A stretch of 64,000 bases of DNA from Cristatella mucedo. Lineage: Eukaryota > Bryozoa > Phylactolaemata > Cristatellidae. The notes under the pieces are model-generated. The model was not told the DNA's origin, did not search any database, and saw only the letters and a list, made by a program, of their open reading frames with translations. Both the position numbers and the translations under genes were made by a program. The stretch's first letter is position 1. Each line of letters opens with the position of its first letter. Of the stretch, positions 13,431 through 26,984 are shown one piece after another. The DNA is taken from assembly GCA_009760855.2 (NCBI GenBank), contig WPIO01000125.1:305001-369000 (forward strand), read 5' to 3'.

Positions 13431-14189
13431 TTATACATCTTATTATATATTATATTTATTACTATCTATGATATGTGATATAAATGATATATTCTATATA
13501 TGTATGATAACAACAAAGAGCTCAAATGAGTCGTATCAGGCTATCGAAGCATACCTTAAATTCCGCTCTAATGCCATTAGGCACATTTTGTAGCATTTAT
13601 AAATATCAAGACTAAAAAATATCCTCAACCATTTCTGCGGTCGAGATGTCAATGCCTTCGAGAGATAAAAATGAAGTGCGCCGACTGTCGATACCTGCTG
13701 CGGTCCCCAGCCGAGCGATACCGCATTGTCTAGTCCGCTGACACAGGCATACTACCTAAAGGGTCCGAGCATTGCCTAAAGAGTCCATGAGTAGCCAAAC
13801 GCACGCCAGGTCCACGCCCATGCCTCCGACGATTTGGGCCATAGACTGCCTAAGACTCGTCTGACGTTGCGTACAGGTTATTAAGGCTGCTGAGTCTGCT
13901 GACCTTTACTTTTTTTTTACTGCGACCTAATGCGATATAAGGTGCTCTCTGTATGGGCTCATACACGCATACACTCGTGCACCTTCCACATTTATAAAGG
14001 CTGCAAGCTTGCTCAACTGAGCACGGTAACATGCCAGACCAGCTGTTCAACCTGAATGACATGCTGTGCCTTTCGCGGACCTATTCATTAATTACATTGC
14101 GTTCCCCTCCTAGCCAAGACTTATTCTTTACCAAGTGGCAACCAAAGGCATCACTACTGAGGACTGCCCCTGTCTTTGTCGGTGGTTTA

Positions 14190-14191
14190 TA

Positions 14192-14259
<68 letters not shown>
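14190..14259. repeat. (TA)n(TG)n microsatellite
   Basis: A run of about 20 bases of TA changes directly into about 48 bases of TG. Confidence 0.97.
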
Positions 14260-14260
<1 letters not shown>

Positions 14261-14261
14261 T

Positions 14262-14425
14262 GTACAGCTCATTTATATAGCGCCATAGGTGAAATTAATC
14301 TAGATTCAGGCGCTTCACATATGCCACGGGGCTCTAGCCCACGACCTCGGTCATCCAATACACTCACCTAGACCTCGGTGGTTAAAAGCGAGCACTTTAA
14401 CCACTGGGCCAAATCAGCACGGCTT
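14262..14425 (-). mobile_element. tRNA-derived SINE, family 1
   Basis: Reverse-strand copy. The forward strand shows the tail (ATTTATATAGCGCC), then the B-box complement GGGCTCTAGCCCACGACC, then the A-box complement near CCACTGGGCC. It begins at the edge of the TG microsatellite. Confidence 0.8.
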
Positions 14426-14603
14426 TATAACCTTAACTGCAACAACGACCTTCAATGGTTCACGCTACCGTAGCGTCGTTCTAGATCATGGAGCGCGTCG
14501 CACTGCCTCTTTCAGCCTGAGCAGCCGACAGAGACTTGCGGTGAGATTGGTAACCATTCTGGTACATATGTCTTCTCCAAGCGAACGTGTCCGCATTAGA
14601 CTT

Positions 14604-14786
14604 AATAATTAGAATTCATTCATATAGTGGCCTAAGAGAAATTTATTTCTATTCAGGTGCTTCACCTATGCCACAGTGCTCGAGCCCACCCACTCCCCCC
14701 CACCTCAAGTCGTGAAATACATTCACCTTGACCTTGGTCGAGGCGAGCACCTAAACCTCTGGGCCAAACCAGCGAGGCATGACTTC
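14604..14786 (-). mobile_element. tRNA-derived SINE, family 1
   Basis: Same arrangement as the copy 300 bp to the left. The B-box complement is GTGCTCGAGCCCA, and a C-rich insertion splits the head. Both copies point the same way. Confidence 0.75.
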
Positions 14787-14856
14787 TTTAGGCAGTCGGT
14801 CACATTGCTGTTAAGGAATTTAGTGAACTAGTCCAATAGTAATTCTAATAACGTTA

Positions 14857-15715
14857 GTTATATATTTGTATAGAGCCCCAGGGAACTAAATCTCTTTCTT
14901 TGCACTTTACATGTCGTTTAAAGGAATCTTGTCCATATCATAAGCGATCACATGCATATAGTGTCAGTAAGCATGAGCGCCCAAAGGACGGTTCACAAGG
15001 ACCTACCAAAATGCATTGCATTTTACATTACATTACAATTGCTGTGAGGAACAGGTGAGTTTAGCTTCTCCTTGGGCTTCGTCAAGTCATGTGATGTCGT
15101 GACGTCAGATGGGAGTGAGTTCCAGGCTTGAATTAAAAGGACAATCTCCAAAGAATTTGAGGTTGGTTCGAGGCACAGACAACAGACTTGACACGTAAGA
15201 GCAATGCGTACTATGCCTATCCTGATTGTGATTCAGTTCTTATAACTAGGATTGAGCAAGAGAAGGAACGAACGTAAACGTGACTGACATGACCTTTAAG
15301 TCGATGTGCTGCTTGATGAGGATTCAGTATAGATCGGCTTGAAGTGGTGTATTGTGGCAACTGCGATGCTCGGAACAGACAAGCGTTGCTGCAGATTTTT
15401 GCACTAACTCTACATGCGTTATTACATTGGCCGAGAGACCTGCAAGCAACGAGCGATAAAAGTCGAAATGAGACGTCACGAATGCATAGACCAACTTGGA
15501 TGTGGTTTCCCTGTCTAAGTAGGCCAGAGTTTTTCAATATTATGTAACTGAAAGAAGGCAGACTTGGCCGTGGAGCTGATGCGGCAGTCTAGTGAAAGGT
15601 TACTTCGGAACAGGACACCTAGATTTCGTGCAGATGCAACAGAAAAAATGCTGCTAGTAGAGCCGATTGTGTGGGGTAGCTTTTCCCATTTCTGAATCAC
15701 ACTAGGTTTGCCCTT
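14857..15715 (-). mobile_element. CR1/L2-type LINE remnant with reverse transcriptase segments
   Basis: Reverse-strand LINE copy. Conceptual translation gives reverse transcriptase pieces such as SARNLGVLFRSNLSLDCRIS and KSAFFQLHNI (about 15,520-15,660), then SQLPQYTTSSRSIL, in different frames. These match the palm/thumb-end region of CR1/L2/Rex1-type enzymes. Frameshifts make it a dead copy. Confidence 0.85.
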
Positions 15716-15916
15716 AACTAGTGCGTTGTTTTGATCGTCATATAATTTGTCACTAAACGGATCGGCTGTGCAGCTAGCAAAACAAAACTTACTGCTGCAC
15801 TAGTGCTCAGCCGATGGGCACACGTTTAAATATTGCAGCTGCTTGCTGCTTTTGAATCGAAGAACCGCAAGCAGCATGTGCATAAAGACTGCACGTATTT
15901 CGCTACCCAGCCTTGT

Positions 15917-16866
15917 AATAATAATAATAATAATAATTCACTTGATAAAGCGCCCTCAGAGAACTTAATCTCTCTCTAGGCGCTTTACATTTGCTGCAAA
16001 GTGAAATGCAATTGAATGGTAAGTAAAATCATGCTTGAAAAACAAACAAAATGAATAATATGGTTAGGGGTGACATGCACAGGGTCAGCATGCAAATGTG
16101 GTTAGTGGCAGCATGCACAGTGTCAGCACGCATAAGCACATCAAGGACGAATCACAGGGACCCGCTAAATGCAGTCTTAAATAGGTGTGTTTTTAGGTTC
16201 CTTTTAAATGTGATCAGGTCGGGGGATGTTCTGACGCAGGTCGGGAGGGAGTTCCAGGCTGTGGGAGCATGCGAACTAAATGCACGGTCTCCAAAGGATT
16301 TAAGGTTTGTACGAGGTATTGGTAGACTGTTGGATTCCGAAAAGCGGGTGGTACTATGCTTGGCCTGATGGGGTAGTATATCTGAAAGATAGGCTGGAGC
16401 CATAGAATGAAGGGACCTAAAAGTGAGCGACAGAACCTTGAAGTCAATCCGTTGCTTGACTGATAGCCAGTGTAGGTCGGCGAGAAATGGAGTAATGTGG
16501 CAACTGCGACGCTCACGACAGACAAGTCTAGCTGCCGAGTTTTGCACCAGCTGCAATCGCCTGATCGCAGATGCTGGTAGGCCAGTAAGCAGTGAGTTGC
16601 AAGTCGAGACGGGATGTCACGAATGCATGGACCAACTTAGATGTGGTATCTTTATCTAATCAAGCCCGAATTTTAGCAATGTTATGAAGCTGAAAATAGG
16701 CGGATTTGTCTGTGGAGCTGATATGGTCGTCTAACGAGAGGTCGCTTTGGAATATAACACCTAGATTTCGAGCTGATTCAACTGGAGATATGCTGGCAGA
16801 GCCAATTTTGAGCATCAGCCTTTCCTATTTTTGAATCACACTGGGTTTTCCCATAAGAAGAAGGCT
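15917..16866 (-). mobile_element. CR1/L2-type LINE, best-preserved 5'-truncated copy
   Basis: The 3' end (forward left) has an (AAT)n tail, the conserved hairpin segment and a complete 3' UTR of about 280 bp. An open frame on the - strand (16,152-16,556) encodes the C-terminal end of a non-LTR reverse transcriptase, with QLVQNSAARLVCRERRSCHI, LHWLSVKQRIDFKVL and GDRAFSSHAPTAWNSLP. Upstream RT sequence is broken by stops. The copy ends near 16,866, so it is 5'-truncated as is usual for LINEs. Confidence 0.92.
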
Positions 16867-18107
<1,241 letters not shown>

Positions 18108-18435
18108 GCCGGGCCAAATGTGTTCCCCTGCGCTTCATTTTTTATAGTGTACAGAGAATAAATTAGTTATGATCCTTTAATGTTGTTGCAATTCCTGTGT
18201 CACCGTGGCTTACCCGTTGGAGAAGCAGCCTTCAAGTTCCGATCACATTCAAAAGACTGCTAAAACAGTTTTGCAATCTGGAGTGGCCCTGCACTCAGCG
18301 ATCGCAAGCTAATCTTTGCAAAGCCGGTTGGCACCTTGTCAGATTAGCAGGCAGGCAATGACAGTTACCCTCAATAGAAAGTACCTCGACCTAAACTTTA
18401 GCACAATTAGCCGTGATATGTTTTAACATACAAGT

Positions 18436-18458
18436 GCACACACACACACACACACACA

Positions 18459-18537
<79 letters not shown>
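18436..18537. repeat. (CA)n(CT)n microsatellite
   Basis: About 25 bases of CA followed by about 75 bases of CT. Confidence 0.97.
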
Positions 18538-18540
<3 letters not shown>

Positions 18541-18616
18541 GCTTTTGTTTCTGTAGCTCTCTTATGTCTTCTACCCCATGTAGATTTACGCGAGTTTAGT
18601 ATATCTAGTTATTAAA

Positions 18617-19560
18617 GTGTGCGATAACTACTAGAGGGAAAGTTTTAAAAGTGCAAGGAGCGATTTAAGAAATAGTGTAATTGCTGAGGACTCTTAGCAG
18701 TTATCTTGTGCTGGTCTCGCTTCATGCGACTATATTGGTTACTATTGCACCGAAGCATGCCTAGCGGTGTATACGGTTATTAAGCTTATACCGTTCAAGC
18801 GCTTGGGTGCCCAAGAGCTGAATTGGCCTCTGGCTCTGCCAAAGTTGAACATTTTGAGAAATCCTCGATAAAATTTGCTAAATTTAGGAGCAGTGCTTAA
18901 GAAAACTTAAACCAATAGCGGATTAGTACTTTATCGTTACGCAGAACTCAAACAAATTACGGGACAGTACAGCCGCATAACCTCCGCAGATAGTATTCAG
19001 TGCTAGTGAGCATCTCACTGAACTGTGAGCCGTGTTTATTCCGAGCATCACGGCCTATACCTTGCCACCATAGGTTTGGCCTTGGGGTAAGATGCTTGCC
19101 TTAAACGACCAAGGCCGTGGGTTCGAGCCCTGCATCATATGTAAAGCGTCGGAATAAAGATTAAGTTCTCAGTGCTATTCAAATAAAATTTTTAGTGTAT
19201 TATTATCTAATTGGCTTCTTCTTCGACGACTCCATTGACATTTGAATTTAGTGAATCCAATGACGTGATATTCCCTCGTGCTTATGCCGGCAACTTCATG
19301 CGGTTACAATCATCCTACGGTTCTGAATCGGGGTGTCGTAAAAGAAAATAGATTGGACTTACTATTTCGATTGCCGGTCAAGTAGTAGTCTAGTGCATTC
19401 AAAGGTCAGAAGTTGTATGCTCAGGGGGGAGTATGACGCCGGCTGTCAGTAACGACGATCAAGACGGGACCACTACAACTGCACTTAAAAAAGGTGTCCG
19501 GAAATACTCGGTAATAAATTACGATTTATTTAATCATACGGTGAAGTCGAGCGTTGACAC
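18617..19560 (+). repeat. Unclassified interspersed repeat, copy 2
   Basis: Collinear with 3,490-5,540 through several anchors, at roughly 65-70% identity by eye over the best 125 bases. A family 1 SINE lies inside it at 19,072. No coding capacity recognised; boundaries approximate. Confidence 0.5.
19072..19205 (+). mobile_element. tRNA-derived SINE, family 1
   Basis: A-box-like TTTGGCCTTGGGG, B-box GTGGGTTCGAGCCC, then the tail GATTAAGTTCTCAGTGCT. It is inserted within the unclassified repeat copy 2. Confidence 0.75.
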
Positions 19561-20061
19561 ATATACTAGTTGGTTGTGTTAGGTTTCCTTCAATAACCTG
19601 GCCGAGGACGGCCATAACTCGAAGAGGGGACAGTAACACGTAAGCGCCTTTATCGACCAGGTCGCGCCGGCGTAGATATTATTTTCGACTACCAGCTTGT
19701 AATAATCTGCAACCAGTTATACAATAGCCTATACTTAGGCGACATCCGCAATCCAAACTTGTGTGTAGTAGCGAGTCAGTTTCGCTTTGGGCTTTACAGA
19801 CTTTCATGCTACGGCTGGTGGTGAATACATGCGGCCATTAGTGGCTGCAGTGAGTGAGTTCTGCCTTGGGCTGTCAGGTGAGATGTATGCTATGGCTGAC
19901 GGTAGACCGCATGTAGCCCTCTGCGGTGGTCAATGTACTACTGCTCTGCTGTAAAGACATGGAATTGTTATAGCAAGGTATGAGCGCCTCTTTATTTTTG
20001 CTTCGCTGCGATACCGTCAGCATACCTGCGTGCACTGGTGCGGCACATACCAATAAATAAA

Positions 20062-20205
20062 TATGAATCTAATCTACTTATATAGCGAGCTAAGAGACCT
20101 TAGTCTCTGTTCAGGCGCTTCATTTATGCCGCGGAGCTCGAACCCACGACCTCGGCCAGACCTTGGTCGAGGCGAGCACTTTAACTACTGAGCCAAACCA
20201 GTGCG
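20062..20205 (-). mobile_element. tRNA-derived SINE, family 1
   Basis: Complete reverse copy: tail, then GAGCTCGAACCCACGACC (B-box complement), then TACTGAGCCAAACCAG (A-box complement). Confidence 0.82.
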
Positions 20206-20565
20206 GCATGACTCATTAGCCGTGCGTCATAGCGGTATTTGTCACGCTGCGTCCGCAAAATCACTCACCGTTACGAGATCTCTGGGCTCGTTTCTAAGAA
20301 CATTAGAGCAGAAGCTGCCATACGGGGCTACTAACAGTGTGACCTTAATACCTTACAGTGTAACACGGTGTACCATACACTTTCGTCGAACACGACGCGT
20401 AAAATATCGCAGCCGATTATCACACTTAAAGTTCATGATATTGTACATGAAGATGTGTTAGCATGAAGTATAATTAAATGCATTGCTTGAGAATGCAAAA
20501 TTGAATGTATTGCCTCAGACCGCAGCTGATTTTCTTTGATCAGCTAATTTCTTTGCTTCATTCAG

Positions 20566-20752
20566 TCAGCCTCCGACTTACGACGGTTCGACCTACGAAA
20601 ATTCGAAGAGACGAACTCGGCCACGATCGGATGGCTATGCATTGTGGGTACTGGGAGCTCAGTAGAGCGTATCATATACCGTTCTCGACTTAGGAAAATT
20701 CAACCTACGACATGTTTTTCTGTCGCTATTTATTTCGTAAGTCGGGGGATGC
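20566..20752. mobile_element. MITE-like element with terminal inverted repeats
   Basis: CCTCCGACTTACGACG at the left end is mirrored by TTTCGTAAGTCGGGGG at the right end. This gives a TIR core of CCGACTTACGA about 185 bp apart, and related CGACCTACGA motifs occur inside. The design resembles short non-autonomous Tc1/mariner-pogo derivatives. No transposase is encoded and no clear target-site duplication was seen. Confidence 0.5.
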
Positions 20753-21611
20753 ATATTGTCCATCGCTGTTAATTTGTCAGTACTAAATTAGTAATTGTTG
20801 CCAAGCTACACCGGCTGAAATACGGAAATTGACTCACTGTAGTGACATCGACCGATGTGAGCTACTTATTGAACATGCAATGCGACTAGTAATTCCATTC
20901 CTGCCGTCGTCAGCAATTGCGAGTAATCTCAAAGGAGTTTGATAGATCTTGGCTGGTGGCACGCCCGCCTGATCTGCGATGCGGCCGCCGTGCTCACGAT
21001 GGGCAGCGCCATCTCTTCCCGTGCAGCGTGCTTTCTCGTCACACCGGCTTCCCTGGCAGCAGCTAGCAGCATGCCTTCCCAGAGGCACTGCTCGAGCCTT
21101 GAGAAGACTACTGGCGCTACCATGCTCACAGGACTCCCTTCCCTTGTTCCGTTCCCTTGTTATCAGTAGACCCGTCCACCTAATAACAGATGGCTGAGTT
21201 AGAAGTCTAAATCTACAGCACGAATGGGAGAGAGTGGCTTTAACCACCTCGTCCGTCTTCACCAATCTCGGATACGGCACTACAGTGGCCCAAATGGCGC
21301 GACTACTTTTAGTTCCACATGACAGTCGCAGAAGGCGACATCAGTAGACAGTGCAACGAAAGCTGAAATTTTACCGACAGCCTTGGGCTCGGAAGCCTTT
21401 GAAGTGTGCAAAGCATTTGACGGGGCTGACGACGAGGCCGCTAATGTGTCTGCCAACGAAGACCTGTGGGGCAGCCTGCGGCTGGGTACACCATTTCCAG
21501 TCTGAGTGGCAGCCGGCCGACCGTCAAAAAGTCAAGCTTAGAACGTGACCAATACGAAATGTAATGTATCTCCGTCTGTAATTCCACGAAGTCATAAAGA
21601 CCATGTGGGTG

Positions 21612-22135
21612 TTATGCAGGAGAGTTTTGTATAGCGCACTCACAGCCTAAGTGGCTTTCGGTACGCATTCGGTAGCCAGCAGACTTCATCTCACCCAACA
21701 AAGAGAAAGTGGGAAGCATAGCAGAGTCAGGAGAGCAGTTGAGGTAGTGAGTAGCATGGAAGTAGCAGCTCAGGACCACTGAAAAGGATGAGCCATGGTC
21801 GACAGCAGGAGAATAGTTGTCGTTGCGTAAGAATTGTGGAAGCCATTTCCACAGTAAATGACCTGCAGAGTTAAAGCTTCTGTCGCCAACGGTCTTTAAG
21901 CGGAGGAATGGGAAACCTAATTTATTGTCCACATAGGACCTGAAGGCACGAAGAGGCTGAAGTTGGTGCAGCAGTTCAGCCTCGGTATGGAGTAGCCAAG
22001 CCGTGGCGAGCCTTGCGGGTCAGCGTAAGAACTGTGCTCTGTATCCGTATAGAAACAGCAGGGTTTCTGCAATACTTGTGTGAACTTTGGATGTAACGCT
22101 GACCATGCTGGGGTGTAGTCTAACGCTGAAAGCAA
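21612..22135 (-). mobile_element. Decayed non-LTR reverse transcriptase C-terminal fragment
   Basis: The - strand frames encode LRLKTVGDRSFNSAGHLLWK, which resembles the conserved end of CR1/L2-type reverse transcriptases (compare GDRAFSSHAPTAWNSLP in the 15.9 kb copy). An adjacent frame upstream gives LDYTPAW. The sequence is distinct from the main family, so this is probably another LINE lineage. Confidence 0.5.
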
Positions 22136-22554
22136 ATATCCGTGCTACGTGTAATGCGATATCTTTAGCAAACGATACCCATCTGGCAGACAAAACCGTT
22201 GAAGAACTATACCCGCCTGGCAGACAAAACGGCTCAAGGGGATAACAACGCCAGGCTTTTCACTTACATTGGAATTTGACTGCATGTTTTTGTCATGCGT
22301 CGTTCCCCGCCGCTCAGAAGGGCAGCTATGCTATCCAGGCCTCCGTCGTTGTGGAAAATGATATTTTATCATTCCTAGGGCTGCCAAGCCTCGGGATACT
22401 GCCAATTGCTGCCATTCGCCGTTAATGCTCCCACCAGCTCCGACTTAGCCCTTTCACGTAAGTGTGCAGATGTCTCTGGCAGGTGGCCAAACTTCCCAAG
22501 CGAGCGAAAAATCAAGCTGCGCGACAATGCAAAGCTTGTTTAAAGAAAAAATGT

Positions 22555-22700
22555 TAGCTAATTTAGCAGCGTCATCCATATAGCGACAGAAGAACCTTGG
22601 CTTTCACCAGCGCTTGCGGTGGACATTAAAGCATCGCCCACTGCAGGACTGGAACCCACGATCTGGGTCGTGCAGAGCGAGGACCTATCTCCTGGGCTGC
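22555..22700 (-). mobile_element. tRNA-derived SINE, family 2
   Basis: Reverse copy: ATATAGCGACAGAAGAACC, GCTTGCGGTGGA, TCGCCCACTGCAGG, then the B-box complement GGAACCCACGATCTGG. Confidence 0.7.
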
Positions 22701-22837
22701 GACTCTGGGGAAGCCTGCACGAGTTGTGCCATTCAAATATCGTTACCTGCAGCAATGCCAGCTTAGCAAATCGGTCGGGTATGGTCGTCCGTCCCAAGCT
22801 CACAGAAGTCACTGACTGGGATAATAATAGCTATTAC

Positions 22838-23438
22838 AAATATAATAATAGTAAAACATGGGCATAGCGCCCTCAGAGAACTAAATCACTTTCTAGGCAC
22901 TTGACATATGCTGTAAAGGAAGTATTATCGAATGGTTAGAGGTAGCATGCTCATTGTCAACAAGCATTACATGGTTAGAAGTGACATGCACACGCTCAAC
23001 ATACAAATATGGTTAATGGCAGCATGCACTGTCAACACGCATAAACGCACAAAGTACGACTCACAAAGTCCCACTAAATGCTGCGATAAACAGATGCGTT
23101 TTTGGCTTCTTCTTAAATCTCGTCAAGTCAAGGGGACGTCATGACGTCAGTTGAAAGTGAGTTCCGGGTTTTGGGAGCATGCAAACTAAAGGTGTGGTCT
23201 CCAAAGAATTTGAGGTTCGGACGAGGTGTAGCTAAGCGATTTGATTCAGAAAAGCTGGCGGTACGATGCCTAGCCTGGTGGTGGAGTAGGTCTGATAGGT
23301 AGGCTGGAGCCAGAGAATGGAGGGACGTAAAAGTGAGTTACAGAACCTAAGTTTATGGGTTGCTTGATTGGGAGACAGTGCCTGTCGGCAAGAAGTGGTG
23401 CGGTGTGACAACTGCGAAGCTCACGACAGACAAGCCTA
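22838..23438 (-). mobile_element. 5'-truncated CR1/L2-type LINE
   Basis: Reverse copy collinear with the 15.9-16.9 kb element: AAT-like tail, hairpin segment, 3' UTR block with GGTTAGAAGTGACATGCACA, then decayed RT end with LVCRELRSCHTAPLLADRHC readable on the - strand. The Gypsy fragment begins immediately to its right. Confidence 0.85.
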
Positions 23439-23945
23439 GTCACTGTGCTAGTCACCAAGCCCGGATCGGAGATAGTGCGTATATGCACCAATCCCGGTTA
23501 TCTGGATAAGGCAATATATTGCAACCATTGTCAGCTGCAGACACTTGATGACACCTTTGCATGCCTAAACGGTTGTAACTCCTTCCCCACACTTGACGCA
23601 ACGCCTGCTCCTGGTATTCCTAGAACAGCTCAGCAGCCTACTGACCACTGTGGCCAGGTCCTTTGGTCCCTGTCGGTTTCTTCGCATTCCCTTTTGTATA
23701 TCCTCTGCTCCAGACATGGTTCAGTTTCAACGCATGATTGCTGACTGTTTTGTCGATATCCCGATGAAGTTCTCGTATATCAGTGATAGTTCAGTCGCGG
23801 GCTCCAAGCTCGAGGAGCTCGATGATGAATGCCACCGCCGTGAGCTGCAGCTCACGGCGGTGAGATTAGCTTTGGCCTCAACGGAGGAGACAAGTGCCGC
23901 TCCGGCAGGCAAGAGCTGCAGTATCTGGGCCTGCTATATCTTTGG
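23439..23945 (+). pseudogene. Broken Ty3/Gypsy-type LTR-retrotransposon pol fragment
   Basis: Two + frames joined by a frameshift near 23,640 encode recognisable reverse transcriptase segments. The first contains LVTKPGSEIVRICTNPGYLD and LQTLDDTFACLNGC. The second contains FLRIPFCISSAPDM and QRMIADCF. These correspond to the fingers/palm region of Ty3/Gypsy reverse transcriptases. The usual catalytic aspartate motif is altered (YISDSS), and a further frame break near 23,920 precedes an IFGP-like stretch. No LTR, integrase or gag was recognised. It is a short dead fragment. Confidence 0.8.
23833..23862. repeat. Perfect 30-bp palindrome
   Basis: Two 15-base arms (CACCGCCGTGAGCTG and its exact reverse complement) meet with no spacer, inside the Gypsy pol remnant. 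Confidence 0.95.
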
Positions 23946-25002
23946 TCCTAGGCGGCCAGCCTGAGTGCGGAAACGTAATTGAACTTCGCCTAGAAGACCT
24001 CTCGAACGAAACCACTCGGTTGGTCGAGGCAAGTGTGGTGCATTTGGTAGGAAGCAGTCTGATCTCGGCTTATTAAGCTGTTAGGACTGAGACAACTAGC
24101 TGGAATGCATAATGTTAAACTTCCGATTACGACAGCGTAGGTCAAGGTTTAGTCTATTGGAGAACAAAATCTTGGTAAAGGGTATTCGCCTCCACCAACA
24201 GCTGTTATTCCCTTGATGGAGCTGATTCCTCTAAAGCTTACTGTGCGTTAAGCTGAGGTAATCTTCGAGCCGAGGACATATGCATACGACATTACATTTA
24301 GACACGACATCTGACTGATGCTACACACTCTCACGAACTCTGGTTGGCTTATCATATTTATTCCTATTGCATGTCACGCACTCAGTGACAGAATCTGACT
24401 AGTAAGCAAATTAGGTTAAGCCGGCAGCTGTGCTCATTGAGTGCATAAGGACCAGCCTCCCGACATTCGATAAGCATACTCAGACAACGGTAGTACACGC
24501 CTCTTCTGACAAAGGTAAGATCGGTTCAGAGAGTCGGATGTTGAAGCCGTTGTCCAGCGACGATGAAGGCGAGAATACATTCTCCATTTTCGCCAGCCGA
24601 AAGGGCACTGTTAAAACTAAAAAGAGAGCTCCAATCTATATAAAATGTGTTGATAGCCTGATCCATTTACCACTGCATCCTTGGAGAGTTCTATTTACTA
24701 AATGAAGCGGAGCATTTGCATGAATCAACGTGGAGCTGGCTGTTTAGCCCTTACTCACACCAATGTACTTGCAATAGTGACTACCGGAGTCGACATCTTC
24801 AATTGGTGGTGCAGATTTTTGAGTTGCGCCTGCCACATGGTTCCTAATGCACCTTCGCTTCACGCCGATTTCCTAGCCGTGCCTGTCGTATCGTTTCTTC
24901 CGAAACTTCACTATAGATACTGTGCCTTCCGCACAGTTAATTCGGCACTTCCAGTTGCCAGCCGCGTGGTTCCCGCGGCACACGCCACGCCACGCCACGC
25001 CG
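23946..25002. other. Unassigned sequence, possible retroelement debris
   Basis: No domain recognised. It ends in four CACGC units (about 24,980-25,002) directly before a SINE. Confidence 0.35.
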
Positions 25003-25165
25003 CTGGTCTAGCCCAGCGGTTGAGGTGCTCACCTCGAACCGAAGTCAAGGCTGCGTGTATTTGATGACCGAGGTCGTGGGCTCGAGTCCCGCCGCATATG
25101 TGAAGCGCCTGAATAAAGATTAAGTTCTCTTAGGGCGCTATACAGATGAATTATATTTATATATT
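25003..25165 (+). mobile_element. tRNA-derived SINE, family 1 (near complete)
   Basis: A-box TAGCCCAGCGG, B-box GTGGGCTCGAGTCCC and the full tail GCGCCTGAATAAAGATTAAG then TTCTCTTAGGGCGC, followed by an AT-rich end. This is the clearest copy for comparing with the LINE 3' end. Its flank is a CACGC tandem. Confidence 0.88.
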
Positions 25166-26984
25166 GTATGCGCATGCGAACGTTGGTCGTAAGATTTACT
25201 TTCATTGCTGACAGCCATCGCGCTAGTGCAAGCATATTGAGCCCCCTCGGAAAGTGAAAATGTATACGTTCGTGTAGAGGCTTACTCTGACCATTGTGCG
25301 GCAGCACATTCTGGCAGTTCTGCATGAATGACGAATCGTTACGTGTGCAATGGTGCACACGGGGCATTTCTTTTCGCATAACCAGCCGCCAATTTGAAAT
25401 ATCCTTATTTGTACTCAATCCTTGGGTGTTCGCGACATCCATCCCGAAAGAGAATGTGCTCGATTGATTAAAGTCTCCGGAGACAAAGAAGCACGTTCGA
25501 AATGGGGTTACTGGGACGATGCCCCATTAGATTTCTGCTCGCAAAAAAAATTGATCGCGTACCTAAAAAGAAGAAAAAAGGGAAGCTTCCCGTGGAAAGG
25601 CGAATCGACGACCGACAGGCGAACCGCTCGGCTCCTGCTGGACGCTCGCTTGTCCAAGCGTAGGCAGCTTTGGCGAGCGCGAGCTGCCAGTCCGGCGGCC
25701 GGAGTCAGCTGATCTGCCGCGCCGCCACCACCACCGCCGCCACACAGTTAGACGCCTTAGCTGCCTTCATCGGTCGACTCCGCCGCGGCGGCGAACCGGA
25801 GTTGCACCGAAACCTAATAAGCATGTTTATGCTGGCCTCGCTCTCGTGTCTATGAGTGCTAAGGTCACTTCAAACTGGCACCGGGAGCGGCGCAATCCTA
25901 TTAGCCATCAGTGAGCGAGAAGGCTCCGGCTCTGAGAGGCACAAAGAAGTACTAAACTAATTTGGCTGCCGCGCTCGGCTGACACGTGGCCTCCAGTCGT
26001 TCCAGCGAGCAGTGCATGCTGGTTCTCATAGGATTACATCGGCTGCGGCGGCGGCGCGGAGCGGGTGTCACTCGGATCCATGATTTGGAATCCTCGACTG
26101 CTCGTAATCGGACGCCCTCCAGCCCCCTTCCATTCCCTCTGAGAGACAAGGCCCGGCAATCTTAGATCGCTTGTTCTTCCCGAGTGTCAGCATGCGTGAA
26201 TGCAGCGAAAGGCTCGAGTGGCAACGAGGCGCTAGATACTCGTGTTTGGCCTTTTTGATGTAGTCCAAATAGATCCGAGTCGACTACTCTAGCAAGCGAG
26301 CGAGCGAGCACCTGCTTCCGGTCTGCCATCTGCAGTCAATCACCAGGCTCACGTTGGCAGAACGCGGCACCTTCAGGCGGTTGCTGCTTCATATGCGGCT
26401 CTAGGACTCACTAATCTGACTAATTATTCTAAATAGCGGGCGCGTATGCCCAGCGTTTCATTAGGCAATCTGCCAACGTCGATGAGCGATAGGAGTTAGT
26501 TCATAGTTCAGGCATACTCTCAGCCCTCATCGACAACTTTCTGAAATCCTTCGGATCGGACAGGGCAGGGCGCCCGTCGTCGCAAATTTGCTTTGTCAAA
26601 TCCTTGCGTCAGTACCGGTTGCTACACGGACACACCGCGGGGTTTGAAGTGTTTCTTTTCTTATATAAGTCCTGTGTGCCGCGTGCCGTTGCCTCCTAAT
26701 GCAGTTTTTTGCTTCTGCAGCTGCGTCGATGCAGCTAAAATTTCCGAATAGCTTACAGTGCCGACCGCTTGTGTTTAGTCCTTGGTGCGACCATCTTACT
26801 TTCGGCTTCTTACTATTTCCAAGTTCGGAGCTGCTTTGACAAGGATTGTGCAGCCAAGCTGGCCCATGCATTAGTGAAATTCCGTCTCGAGCTCTGTTAC
26901 TGACTACTGGCACGTCTTATGGCCTGAGCAAATAATGCGCTTGCATTTGATGCTGACCTCTGAAGCTAGCCATGTCTTCCGTGA

